11,666 bases of DNA from Methanomicrobium sp. Lineage in GTDB: Archaea; Halobacteriota; Methanomicrobia; Methanomicrobiales; Methanomicrobiaceae. Below, one piece after another: positions 1-6,650 of this stretch. The position numbers and the translations under genes are program-made. Location of the stretch: assembly GCA_017553245.1 (NCBI GenBank), contig JAFZMT010000089.1:1-11666 (forward strand). The letters are read 5' to 3'. Each line of letters opens with the position of its first letter. Position 1 is the first letter of the stretch. Under the pieces are notes generated by a model. That model saw only the letters and a list, made by a program, of their open reading frames with translations. It made no database searches and had not been told where the DNA came from.

Positions 1-89
1 ACCTTTTGCGCAAAATAATTCTGCATGTATTCGGGCTGTTTTTAAAAAATAAAGTCTGTTTGCGGCAATATCTCCAATCAAGAATAATC

Positions 90-120
90 TGTACAAAGTT
101 TGTACAAGGTATGTACAAAG
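90..120 (+). promoter_or_regulatory. Triple 11-bp direct repeat upstream of the pterin dehydratase gene
   Basis: TGTACAAAG occurs at 90-98, TGTACAAGG at 101-109 and TGTACAAAG at 112-120, an exact 11-base period, so the copies lie on one face of the helix. Each copy starts with the palindrome TGTACA. The array ends directly before the T-rich box at 121-130, which sits about 26 bases ahead of the ATG at 152 and is the likely TATA element of a leaderless transcript. The arrangement suggests a regulator binding site. Which regulator is unknown. Confidence 0.5.
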
Positions 121-130
121 TTTTTTAATT
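121..130 (+). promoter_or_regulatory. Probable TATA box of the pterin dehydratase gene
   Basis: TTTTTTAATT is centred about 26 bases before the ATG at 152, the usual archaeal TATA-to-start distance. No Shine-Dalgarno motif precedes the ATG, which fits a leaderless or nearly leaderless mRNA. This rests on spacing and composition only. Confidence 0.4.
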
Positions 131-151
131 CTTTGAAATAATGAATATACA

Positions 152-484
152 ATGGATCTGAGTACAGAGCGCTGTAACCCAAACATTGAGAGATTGCCGC
201 CCCTGACACGAAAAGAGACTCTGGAGTATATCAGAGTGGTTCCGGGCTGGTCTGTAATCGACGGGAAACTGAGGCGCACATATGTGAAGGAGAGTTTTGA
301 GGACTGCATCAAGTTCATAACCGAGCTTGACGACCTTGCAAAACGCGAAGGGCATTTTCCCGATGTTTCGATTACCAAAGGCTCATCACTTGAGATTGCC
401 TGGTATACCTACAGATGCGGCGGCATTACAAAGAATGACTTTATAATGGCGTCAAAGATGAATCACAGCGACAGATTCCAGTGA
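152..484 (+). CDS. Divergent pterin-4a-carbinolamine dehydratase (PCD/DCoH-like)
   Basis: This 110-residue protein has the size and C-terminal layout of the PCD family, which dehydrates 4a-hydroxytetrahydropterins and is also linked to molybdopterin metabolism in organisms without aromatic amino acid hydroxylases. Visible landmarks are PGW (31-33), EGHFPD (66-71, the HHP motif of the family), TYRCGGIT (86-93, the THxxGGLT motif) and D96. Two of the three usual histidines are replaced: the second His of HHP is F69 and the His of THxxGG is Y87; only H68 remains. Catalysis is therefore doubtful and a binding or scaffold role is possible. The start at 152 lacks a Shine-Dalgarno and fits a leaderless message behind the 90-120 repeats. 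The gene stands alone. Family assignment is good; enzymatic function is uncertain. Confidence 0.8.
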   Translation: MDLSTERCNPNIERLPPLTRKETLEYIRVVPGWSVIDGKLRRTYVKESFEDCIKFITELDDLAKREGHFPDVSITKGSSLEIAWYTYRCGGITKNDFIMASKMNHSDRFQ

Positions 485-616
485 TTTTCGAGAATGCCGA
501 TTCCGGAAATTATTCGTGAAAGACATACCGTGAAAGAGATGCAGGATAAAACAGAATAACAACCGCAAAATAATTAAGTCAAATATAATATGTCAAAATA
601 TAATTAATCCTCTTTC

Positions 617-630
617 AAAACATATTTAAG
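617..630 (+). promoter_or_regulatory. Promoter (BRE/TATA) of the initiator tRNA gene
   Basis: AAAACATATTTAAG combines a purine-rich BRE-like stretch with the TATA-like TATTTAA (623-629). It is centred about 33 bases upstream of the mature tRNA 5' end, consistent with a short 5' leader removed by RNase P. The bases upstream (571-606) are very AT-rich and hold an imperfect direct repeat, GTCAAATATAAT (578-589) and GTCAAAATATAAT (592-604). No gene is seen between 485 and 659. Confidence 0.5.
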
Positions 631-659
631 CATAAAATGCCATGTAGTATGGTACACGA

Positions 660-734
660 AGCGAGGTGGGGTAGTCAGGAAATCCCGACGGGCTCATAAC
701 CCGTAGATCATTGGTTCAAATCCAGTCCTCGCTA
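660..734 (+). tRNA. Initiator tRNA-Met (anticodon CAT)
   Basis: A full cloverleaf can be drawn. The acceptor stem 660-666/727-733 has seven pairs, with discriminator A734. The D arm is 669-686 with GG in the loop (678-679). The anticodon stem is 688-692/700-704, with loop CTCATAA at 693-699 and CAT at 695-697. The T stem is 710-714/722-726 with loop TTCAAAT. CCA is not encoded and no intron is seen. Two features mark it as the initiator rather than the elongator: an A1-U72 first pair (A660-T733) and three consecutive G-C pairs next to the anticodon loop (690-692 with 700-702). It would be charged by MetRS and delivered to the P site by aIF2. Confidence 0.95.
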
Positions 735-735
735 C

Positions 736-776
736 TTTTCTGTCAGTTTTTGTCAATTTTCAAGTTTTGTTTTGAT
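736..776 (+). terminator. Run of oligo-T tracts terminating the tRNA transcript
   Basis: Immediately after the tRNA come several short T tracts (TTTT at 736-739, TTTTT at 746-750, and further T4 runs to about 775). Archaeal RNA polymerase stops at clustered U-rich tracts without needing a hairpin, so this is the probable terminator. The remaining bases to 920 are T-rich, with two copies of TTTCAAGTTT-like sequence, and form the 3' flank of the minus-strand surface protein gene. No gene is seen there. Confidence 0.6.
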
Positions 777-920
777 TAGTCCAACTTTCAAGTTTGTTCA
801 GTTTTGCAAATTTTCAATTTCCGTTCCGGTTTACGTTTCAGAACCCGTTACAGACTTTTTTTCAGACTCCATTTCAAACGCAGTTTCGGTTCCTTTATTG
901 AACGCTGTCGAAATCTCCAA

Positions 921-3089
921 TCAGTCCCCGGAGCCCGAGAACATGTTGAAGATGTTAATTTTACCAAGCATCTCGTCGATAAAGGATTTGTCATCCGAAT
1001 CATCCTTTGAATGCGGCATCAGAAGCGCAGGTGCGACGGTTCCGTTTCTGAACTGCTCATTGCCGACTATGACCGTTGCCTGTGCCATGAGGTTTCCGTA
1101 TCTGCATGTAACGTATGAAGTGCCGCGTCCTTTTGCGGTCATGAGACCGTCCTGCGTTATCTCTATGACCTCGGGGTTGGTTACCGACCATTCGGGGAAT
1201 ATGAGCCTGTTCTGACCCGTGGAATCCCTTGCCGTCGCCACGAACTGCACGGTATCGCCTACCAGCGCGCCTACTCTGTCTGGGGTGATCATCATATCGG
1301 TCAGCTCAAATGCCGTGCCGGAATCCTCGATAACCAATGCCCACTCGGTATGAATATCCGAGCCGTATCTGTTTACGGTCTTAAGGCTCACGTCGTAGAT
1401 GCCCGGCGCCTTAAATCTGTGCACGGGATTTTCCTCGGTCGAGAATTCGCCGTCGCCGAAATACCAGAGGTATTCGGTCGGACTTCCCGTAGTCGTGCTC
1501 GTAAACTTCACAATCGGACTCTTTGCCGTGCTGTCCGCGGCATAGCCGTATACGAACGAGGATTCGGGCTTGCCGCCGACCTCAATGAAATTCCTGCGAT
1601 AATCCGTGACATCGCCGTATTTGCTTGAGGCGGTAAGTTTGACGTCGTAGGTACCGGCATACTCGTAGTTGTGATACGGGTTCTTGAGCACCGAACCCAC
1701 GCCGTCGCCGAAGTCCCAGACATGCTTATCGTAGTCTCCGGTAATCGTCGAATGGAATCTGGTGACAAACGGAATCGCGCCTAAGGTATCCTCGCAGGTG
1801 AAGGTTACCGTCGGCAGTTCGCCGACCGTGACATAATCCTTTATCACCGAGACATCGCTGCCGAACCTGTTCGAGACCGTGAGGGTCACGGTGTAGACGC
1901 CGGGCTTCATATAGGTGTGCGTCGGCGCTCCCTCGGTCGAAGTGCTGCCGTCGCCGAAATCCCATACATAGTCGGTGGCGGTTCCCGGGGATATCGAGGA
2001 GATACCGCGGAAGGTGACACTCAGCGGAGCGAGTCCGTCCAGAATCGAGGACTCCGTTGCCGAGAATGCCGCTTTCGGAGCCGCGACCGAGTTTATTCTG
2101 AAGTATGCGATATTTGATCCGCCGCCGGACTGATCAATCCAGACGATTCTCTCGCCCGAGATTTTCGGCGATATCTGGTCGCCGCCCGTCCTGCACGCGG
2201 ATGCCGAGATGCCGGTATAGATGTCGTATATCCAGACATCCGAATCGCCGCTCACGTAGGACTCATAGACGACTATCATTCCCGAGACGCAGGGGTGGCG
2301 GCAGTCATAACTGCCGTCTGTAACATCGCTCAGCTTTCCGCTCTCAAGGTCATACATGACGACCTTGTAGTATCCGCTTGCAGCCTTCGTCTCCCAGACC
2401 ACTTTGTTGTCCGCGACCGAGTAATCGCCCGGTACTCCTTTGGCAATCAGCTGCGGAGTGCCGCGCGGGTTGCTTATCGCCATTCTGTAAAGATTGCCCT
2501 TCTCGACCCAGTAGACGTAGCCGCCGGAGATGGTCGGCGAGAGCTTGTCGTTTGTGCCGGACTGGTGGAAGAGATACGACTTGCCCGTCTTCGTATCCTT
2601 CATCATGATATTGATGAACCCGCCGTAGCGGCTGTCAAGCCAGACCGCATGACCGCCGGCATAATCCGGGCTGCCCTGATTGGACGGATATGGGTCAATC
2701 GTGCCTTTCTGGCGGGTGATCATGAAATAGCCCATTACCTGTGAAGGCAGATTATAACCCTCTCTTTCGCCCCATAGGACGTAATTTCCCGAAAGCGCGG
2801 GGTCGACATCCGAATACTGCGTCTTTGCTACGAGCAGTTTTCGCCCGGAAAGCAGGTTGTAACAGTATATTGTCTGCTGTGCCTGACTGTTTCTGCCCTC
2901 GACCCAAACGAGTTTTCCGCCGTCTATGTCGAGATTCCAGCGCTCCATGCCGTCATCCGTGATATATCTGAGATCGCCTGCGACATTGTAGTCCAGTGTC
3001 CCCGCCGCGCCTGCGGGCAGAGTCAGAGCACAGACCAATATCACGATAAATACAGAATAAACCGATAATCTTTGAAGTTTGGCGGACAT
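921..3089 (-). CDS. Secreted cell-surface protein: TolB-like beta-propeller, three PKD domains, Ig-like (Big_2) domain
   Basis: The 722-residue product begins with a signal peptide (short basic start, hydrophobic stretch about 10-26, then AGAAG). Residues about 35-335 hold repeats of the type 'SGxYVxW ... YDLxSG', as in TolB/WD40-like propellers of methanogen surface proteins. Three PKD domains follow (about 338-422, 425-504, 506-588), each with the FGDG signature (near 378, 460 and 544). A Big_2-like Ig domain occupies about 596-676. A short acidic tail ends in GSGD, with no membrane helix or PGF-CTERM signal, so the protein is probably released or held by contacts with the S-layer or matrix. 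The start is ATG 3089, because GTGAT at 3099-3095 gives a good Shine-Dalgarno; an in-frame TTG at 3095 overlaps that site. The gene is monocistronic. A binding or adhesion role is inferred; the ligand is unknown. Confidence 0.85.
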   Translation of the reverse strand: MSAKLQRLSVYSVFIVILVCALTLPAGAAGTLDYNVAGDLRYITDDGMERWNLDIDGGKLVWVEGRNSQAQQTIYCYNLLSGRKLLVAKTQYSDVDPALSGNYVLWGEREGYNLPSQVMGYFMITRQKGTIDPYPSNQGSPDYAGGHAVWLDSRYGGFINIMMKDTKTGKSYLFHQSGTNDKLSPTISGGYVYWVEKGNLYRMAISNPRGTPQLIAKGVPGDYSVADNKVVWETKAASGYYKVVMYDLESGKLSDVTDGSYDCRHPCVSGMIVVYESYVSGDSDVWIYDIYTGISASACRTGGDQISPKISGERIVWIDQSGGGSNIAYFRINSVAAPKAAFSATESSILDGLAPLSVTFRGISSISPGTATDYVWDFGDGSTSTEGAPTHTYMKPGVYTVTLTVSNRFGSDVSVIKDYVTVGELPTVTFTCEDTLGAIPFVTRFHSTITGDYDKHVWDFGDGVGSVLKNPYHNYEYAGTYDVKLTASSKYGDVTDYRRNFIEVGGKPESSFVYGYAADSTAKSPIVKFTSTTTGSPTEYLWYFGDGEFSTEENPVHRFKAPGIYDVSLKTVNRYGSDIHTEWALVIEDSGTAFELTDMMITPDRVGALVGDTVQFVATARDSTGQNRLIFPEWSVTNPEVIEITQDGLMTAKGRGTSYVTCRYGNLMAQATVIVGNEQFRNGTVAPALLMPHSKDDSDDKSFIDEMLGKINIFNMFSGSGD

Positions 3090-3173
3090 AAGCAATCACG
3101 AAAGACATATACGGCAGATATCTGCGGAATTTCGGAGGGGATTCCTCGCTCAAAATACCGCAACATTAACGCT

Positions 3174-3203
3174 GTATATAGTAATTTAAGCGCGTATTTA
3201 AAA
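3174..3203 (-). promoter_or_regulatory. Candidate promoter of the PKD surface protein gene
   Basis: Read on the minus strand, this stretch has TTTAAATAC (3203-3195) and, further down, CTATATA (3180-3174). Either could be the TATA box, giving a 5' leader of roughly 60-90 bases. The order and spacing fit a promoter, but I cannot choose between the two boxes. Confidence 0.4.
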
Positions 3204-3254
3204 AAGTTGTTTTAACGGACAAAGTTCACGGGGCGCGATCCCCCAGAGTATGGC

Positions 3255-3262
3255 AAAAAAGG
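3255..3262 (-). terminator. T-tract downstream of purF
   Basis: On the minus strand a TTTTTT tract lies about 40 bases after the purF stop codon, suitable for U-tract termination. A short direct repeat, TTCTTCGGATT, at 3291-3301 and 3305-3315 spans the purF stop codon, so the last codons look like the product of a small local duplication. Confidence 0.4.
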
Positions 3263-3299
3263 ATATTGAAAGAATATTGCCGGATATTTCTTCTTCGGA

Positions 3300-4742
3300 T
3301 TATTTCTTCGGATTACTTTTCGGCTTGAACTCGTCAAGATCGGACTGATATGTGCCTGCGATAAAATCGATATGCCGCGGGCAGGACTTCTCGCCTTTAA
3401 TGCAGAGCGGATACTCGCCCGTAAGACATCCGAGGCAGAGATCGTCATGATTGTGTCCGGTGGCGCGAATCAGAGATTCGATTGAGATATGGTGAAGCGT
3501 GGTCGCACCTATCTTATCACGCACCTCATCACAGGAGAGTTTGCTTGCAATCAGTTCCTCGCGTGTCGGCATGTCGACACCGAGATAACAGGGTGCGATG
3601 ATTGCCGGAGAACCGATTCTCATGTGAATGGCACGTGCGCCTGCGGCGCGGACAAGGTCGACCAGACGGCGGGATGTGGTGCCGCGGACAATCGAGTCAT
3701 CCACAAGAACGACGGACTTGCCGTTTAAGTGCTTCTTTACGGGATTCAACTTGATTCGAACGGCATTCTCGCGCATCTTCTGAGTCGGCATGATGAAGGT
3801 TCTGCCCATATACCTGTTCTTTATCAGACCTTCGCGGAACGGAATGCCCGAACTCTCCGAGTAGCCGGTTGCATGCGCCGTTCCCGAATCGGGGACGGGC
3901 GAGATGATATCGGCATCGATGGGCGCCTCAAGATGAAGCGAGTTTCCGATACGCCTTCTCACGTCGTAGACGAGCTGACCGTCAATCACCGAATCCGCAC
4001 GTGCAAAATAGATATACTCAAAGATACAGTGACCGTAACTCGAAGCCTCGGCGATCTGAACCGACTCCACTCCCGATTCGGTTATCGTGACCAGCTCTCC
4101 CGGGTTGACGTCGCGGATGAACTCCCCGTTGAGCGCATCGATTGCCACGGACTCGGAGCAGACGATGTGTCCCTCTGGAGTCTTTCCGAGACACAGCGGG
4201 CGGATTCCGAGCGGATCGCGGAAAGCATAGAGTTTGTCGTCGATCATGACAACGACCGAATAAGACCCTTCGAGCTTCTTCATGCACGCCAATACCGCAT
4301 CCGTCATCGAGTTTGAGACACGGAGTTCGTCGACGAGCACCTTGCCGATAAGCTCGGTATCGGTTGTCGTGCAGAAGGTCTGACCGCGGTCTTCCTCAAA
4401 ATAGTTTCTTAATTCAACGGTATTGGTCAGATTGCCGTTGTGGGCAACGGCGATATTTTTTCCCTGAAACGTAAAATTGAACGGCTGCACATTCTCGGGG
4501 ATCTTTGCACCCGTTGTCGGATATCTGACATGCCCGACACCCACATTGCCCGTAAGCGATGAGAGAATGGAAGCATCGAAGACTTCCGAAACCAGCCCCT
4601 GACCTTTGTATTTACAAAGCTGAGTGCCGTTAAAAGTAGTAATTCCCGCGCTTTCCTGCCCCCTGTGCTGCAAGGCATACAGGGCATAGTAAAGCGGGAA
4701 TGAAACGCCGCCAGCATCTATGATGCCAACGATTCCGCACAT
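3300..4742 (-). CDS. purF: Amidophosphoribosyltransferase (glutamine PRPP amidotransferase)
   Basis: PurF catalyses the first committed step of purine synthesis, making 5-phosphoribosylamine from PRPP and glutamine in the cytosol. The 480-residue protein starts MCGIVGI, so Cys2 becomes the N-terminal nucleophile of the glutaminase domain (about 1-240) after Met removal, with no long propeptide. HRGQES (26-31) and HNGN (101-104) are glutaminase landmarks. The phosphoribosyltransferase domain carries the PRPP motif VVLVDDSIVRGTT (344-356). C239, C385, C436 and C439 match the four ligands of the [4Fe-4S] cluster in Bacillus-type PurF, so the enzyme is probably oxygen-sensitive. The start is fixed by MCG. 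It lies 4 bases after the rpl37e stop with no clear Shine-Dalgarno, pointing to translational coupling as last gene of the lsm-rpl37e-purF operon. Confidence 0.97.
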   Translation of the reverse strand: MCGIVGIIDAGGVSFPLYYALYALQHRGQESAGITTFNGTQLCKYKGQGLVSEVFDASILSSLTGNVGVGHVRYPTTGAKIPENVQPFNFTFQGKNIAVAHNGNLTNTVELRNYFEEDRGQTFCTTTDTELIGKVLVDELRVSNSMTDAVLACMKKLEGSYSVVVMIDDKLYAFRDPLGIRPLCLGKTPEGHIVCSESVAIDALNGEFIRDVNPGELVTITESGVESVQIAEASSYGHCIFEYIYFARADSVIDGQLVYDVRRRIGNSLHLEAPIDADIISPVPDSGTAHATGYSESSGIPFREGLIKNRYMGRTFIMPTQKMRENAVRIKLNPVKKHLNGKSVVLVDDSIVRGTTSRRLVDLVRAAGARAIHMRIGSPAIIAPCYLGVDMPTREELIASKLSCDEVRDKIGATTLHHISIESLIRATGHNHDDLCLGCLTGEYPLCIKGEKSCPRHIDFIAGTYQSDLDEFKPKSNPKK

Positions 4743-4746
4743 AACT

Positions 4747-4926
4747 TCAGTGGGTAGGTACCCTTGACTTCTTGGTTACCCAGTTATACTTGCGCAGTTT
4801 GCTGGATCTGCCGAAACCGCAGGCGGAGCATACTTTGTCGCGTTTGTGGTAAGACATCTTACCGCATCTTCTACAGATTACATGTGTCTGTGACTGTCTT
4901 TTTCCTCTTGATGGAGTTCCTTTCAT
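4747..4926 (-). CDS. rpl37e: 50S ribosomal protein L37e
   Basis: This short gene encodes 59 residues beginning [10 protein letters not shown] and ending VPTH. It has the L37e zinc ribbon C18-x2-C21 ... C33-x2-C36 (CRRC and CSACG) within a basic chain, and the length is normal for archaeal L37e. The protein binds 23S rRNA near the exit tunnel side of the large subunit. The start at 4926 has a strong Shine-Dalgarno, AGGTGAT at 4938-4932, five bases from the ATG. It sits 35 bases after lsm and 4 bases before purF in the same direction. The lsm-L37e pair is a well-known archaeal gene order, supporting joint expression of an RNA-binding and a ribosomal protein. Confidence 0.96.
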   Translation of the reverse strand: MKGTPSRGKRQSQTHVICRRCGKMSYHKRDKVCSACGFGRSSKLRKYNWVTKKSRVPTH

Positions 4927-4961
4927 TTTAAATCACCTGTTAAAAAATTATAATCAGATTC

Positions 4962-5189
4962 TCAGTTGACCGACGGCGAGATATAAATCACATTATCGCC
5001 GCGAACAATCAATGTTGCGAATTTCGAGACAGCGCCGTCAGTCTCCTCTTCTGCGTTCTCAAGTACAAGATTCATATGAATATCGTAGCCCTGAAGTACG
5101 CCGCGGATTTCTCTTCCGCCCTTCAGGCTTACAATAACGGGCTTCTGATTCAGAGCCTTATCTAAAATTTCCAACGGTCTTTGTGTCAT
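4962..5189 (-). CDS. lsm: LSm/Sm-like archaeal RNA-binding protein
   Basis: The 75-residue protein is an archaeal Sm-like protein that forms ring oligomers (usually heptamers) and binds U-rich RNA, with roles in RNA and tRNA processing. Sm1 covers about residues 5-45, with [10 protein letters not shown] (34-43), in which the Asp, Met and Asn are the usual RNA-contact positions. Sm2 is [13 protein letters not shown] (60-72), with the RGDN uridine-binding turn. Size is standard. It is the first gene of the operon with rpl37e and purF. The ATG at 5189 is preceded by only a weak GGGAATCTC stretch rather than a clear Shine-Dalgarno, so translation may depend on a short leader. A promoter is visible at about 5240-5256. 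Confidence 0.95.
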   Translation of the reverse strand: MTQRPLEILDKALNQKPVIVSLKGGREIRGVLQGYDIHMNLVLENAEEETDGAVSKFATLIVRGDNVIYISPSVN

Positions 5190-5239
5190 GAGATTCCCTG
5201 ATTTGTTTTATGAGGATTACTATAATTGCGAGCGTAATC

Positions 5240-5256
5240 TACATAAATATAGCGCA
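5240..5256 (-). promoter_or_regulatory. Probable promoter of the lsm-rpl37e-purF operon
   Basis: On the minus strand GCTATATTTATG forms a TATA-like box about 55-60 bases ahead of the lsm ATG. Transcription would start near 5222 and leave a leader of roughly 30 bases. No second promoter is obvious inside the operon. Confidence 0.45.
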
Positions 5257-5361
5257 CACCCCACCATTAAGGTTATCCGAAAATCGCGGAGACGCTTTTT
5301 TTGATGACATCTTTTAAGGAAACGCACGCGCTCCAGTAAGAGTAAGTTTAAGAGTACGTGA

Positions 5362-5441
5362 CAGCCGGTGGCAGCCGCGACACTCCGCTGCAGCCTGTCA
5401 TGCAGTGCAGCCCGTCATGCGTAACAGCCCCGTAAGGTTGT
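5362..5441. repeat. GC-rich patch with 17-bp CAGCC repeats, possible small RNA
   Basis: This part of the 404-base gap between lsm and the PUA gene is clearly richer in G+C than its flanks. CAGCC recurs at 5362, 5372, 5391, 5408 and 5425. The last three define a 17-base period, with CAGCCTGTCATGC and CAGCCCGTCATGC as near-identical copies. A six-pair hairpin (ACAGCC/GGTTGT, 5424-5441) can be drawn at the right end. No open frame with a ribosome binding site is seen. It may be a non-coding RNA or a binding region; neither is proven. Confidence 0.3.
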
Positions 5442-5522
5442 ACTAAGATAGAGTAATTACACAATACGGCAAATAAAGAATGGGAAATATTCCGATACTT
5501 ACGAATGCATAATTGATGATTA

Positions 5523-5593
5523 AGGCAATTAATTAAGGCAATTTAATTCAGTAAAGTAATTTTATTCAGGCAATTTAATTCAGGCGATTTAAG
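5523..5593 (+). repeat. Tandem 14-bp repeat carrying Shine-Dalgarno-like motifs, abutting a start codon
   Basis: About five imperfect copies of AGGCAATTTAATTC begin at 5523, 5536, 5550, 5568 and 5582; the third is degenerate and 18 bases long. The last copy reads AGGCGATTTAAG and runs straight into the ATG at 5594, where AGGCGAT (5582-5588) serves as ribosome binding site, resembling the AGGTGATTTAAA before rpl37e. Upstream copies repeat the weaker AGGCAAT. Confidence 0.7.
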
Positions 5594-6094
5594 ATGGGTA
5601 AACTGACAGTAAGAAAGAGATATGCGGTCCGAAAATCCAAGCTTTCCGAGATCTACAGGAATCTTGAGGCAACCATAGGTAAGAGCGCCGAACAATTCAG
5701 GTCGGATATGGTGGAAGTTGCCGAGTTGTCGGGCGGCGACGTCGTGATATATCTCCTCGACAGGAAGCCGCATCTGATGGAGATCAACGGCAAAATATTC
5801 CCGACACTCCGCGGCGCCGTCGAAAAACCCTTTGACAAGAGGCGGATTGCCATCGATGCCGGCGCCATCCCCTTCATGGTAAAAGGCGCGGACCTCATGC
5901 GCCCGGGCGTTGTAGACATATCCTATGACGTCAAGAAAGACGAGCCTGTCGTTATCGTGGACGCAAACCACAAAAAACCGCTGGCAATCGGCATTGCTCT
6001 CATGGATGCGGACGAGATGCAGGGTGCGCAGTCGGGTAAAGTCGCCAAAAATATCCACTACGTCGGCGACGACATCTGGAATCTTGAGATTTAA
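5594..6094 (+). CDS. PUA-domain RNA-binding protein, archaeal MCT-1/Tma20 homologue
   Basis: The 166-residue protein has a pre-PUA N-terminal domain (about 1-78) and a C-terminal PUA domain (about 79-160). The block IPFMVKGADLMRPGV (about 92-106) and the end KNIHYVGDDIWNLEI match the MCT-1/Tma20 family, where the equivalent human end contains ENIHYLNDGLW. Eukaryotic members bind tRNA and the small subunit with DENR and act in ribosome recycling and non-canonical initiation. The archaeal protein lacks that partner here, so its role is inferred as binding structured RNA such as tRNA or rRNA. The start is set by AGGCGAT five bases before the ATG. It heads a plus-strand series with sepF, zpr1 and the Vms1-like gene, but the 179-base gap with its own promoter before sepF suggests separate transcription. 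Confidence 0.85.
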   Translation: MGKLTVRKRYAVRKSKLSEIYRNLEATIGKSAEQFRSDMVEVAELSGGDVVIYLLDRKPHLMEINGKIFPTLRGAVEKPFDKRRIAIDAGAIPFMVKGADLMRPGVVDISYDVKKDEPVVIVDANHKKPLAIGIALMDADEMQGAQSGKVAKNIHYVGDDIWNLEI

Positions 6095-6240
6095 ACCCGT
6101 AATATCCGCCAAACCATCAAAACCGCATATTTTTCCTGCGCGGATTTTAAACATATCTTACTCTTCTTTTTGACGCCGCGAAAAAAAGACCGAAAATTAA
6201 GCCCGCATTGCAATGTATGTCACCGACCCTAATGGATACA

Positions 6241-6251
6241 ATTAAATAAAA
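6241..6251 (+). promoter_or_regulatory. Probable TATA box of sepF
   Basis: ATTAAATAAAA lies centred about 28 bases ahead of the sepF ATG at 6274, and no Shine-Dalgarno precedes that ATG. This is the pattern of a leaderless or near-leaderless archaeal promoter. Confidence 0.5.
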
Positions 6252-6273
6252 ATCCGTCGACATTTTTGTTGTT

Positions 6274-6645
6274 ATGGGAAAGATCTCTTCTCTTTTTAAA
6301 AAGAACAATCAGCCCGATGAAGCTGACTACATGGAACTGGACTTAGCCTCCATAGAAAAGACCACACCCGGAGAGGGTCCGGCTTCGATGTATGTCAAGA
6401 TAGCCACAATAAACGAACTCCGCGACACGCCCAGAATCAAAGACGAAGTCTACAACGGAAACATCGTTATCGTGGATATCGGACGTTTAAAGATGGACAA
6501 GATAACATACGAGCGCGTACTGAAAGACCTCCGCGACGTTGCCGCTGACGTAAACGGCGATATCGTCGGTCTCGGCGACCAGAAATACGTAATTCTCACA
6601 CCGATGTCCGTAAAGGTCTCGCGCGAGAAGATCGGGGGGGTATAA
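6274..6645 (+). CDS. sepF: Cell division protein SepF (archaeal FtsZ membrane anchor)
   Basis: This 123-residue protein matches archaeal SepF. A short N-terminal segment, MGKISSLFKK, is a candidate amphipathic membrane-targeting helix. A variable acidic linker follows (about 11-36). The SepF core covers about 38-118, with YVKIATINELRD (40-51), the strand NIVIVDIGRL (63-72) and VVGL/IVGLGDQKYVILTP-type strands near the end. In FtsZ-based archaea SepF dimers bind the FtsZ C-terminal tail and tether the ring to the membrane. No ftsZ is in the window. The leader is probably absent, as the TATA box lies 28 bases upstream and there is no Shine-Dalgarno. The stop codon is 5 bases before the next gene's GTG, so the two are probably co-transcribed. 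Confidence 0.9.
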   Translation: MGKISSLFKKNNQPDEADYMELDLASIEKTTPGEGPASMYVKIATINELRDTPRIKDEVYNGNIVIVDIGRLKMDKITYERVLKDLRDVAADVNGDIVGLGDQKYVILTPMSVKVSREKIGGV

Positions 6646-6650
6646 TCTTC

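Noticed and set aside
4..15. Perfect 12-bp palindrome TTTTGCGCAAAA at the window start
   Set aside because: It is far from the pterin dehydratase promoter and its own neighbour lies outside the window, so no role can be argued.
485..559. In-frame sense codons continue after the TGA of the pterin dehydratase gene (24 codons, with an internal ATG at 494)
   Set aside because: The stretch is short, has no recognisable motif and is the length expected by chance; readthrough or UGA recoding is not supported.
837..920. In-frame extension of 29 codons after the TGA of the PKD surface protein
   Set aside because: An open stretch of this length is common by chance, its composition is low-complexity, and it does not encode a membrane helix or sorting signal.
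2295..2744. Long open frames on the strand opposite the PKD protein gene
   Set aside because: They are mirror frames of a strongly coding GC-rich gene, with no family resemblance or ribosome binding site.
3729..4316. 195-codon open frame opposite purF
   Set aside because: purF is unmistakable on the other strand; the opposite frame has no recognisable domain and is a shadow.
5543..6154. 203-codon open frame opposite the PUA-domain gene
   Set aside because: The plus-strand gene matches MCT-1/Tma20 over its full length; the reverse frame has no start signal and runs through the 14-bp repeat.
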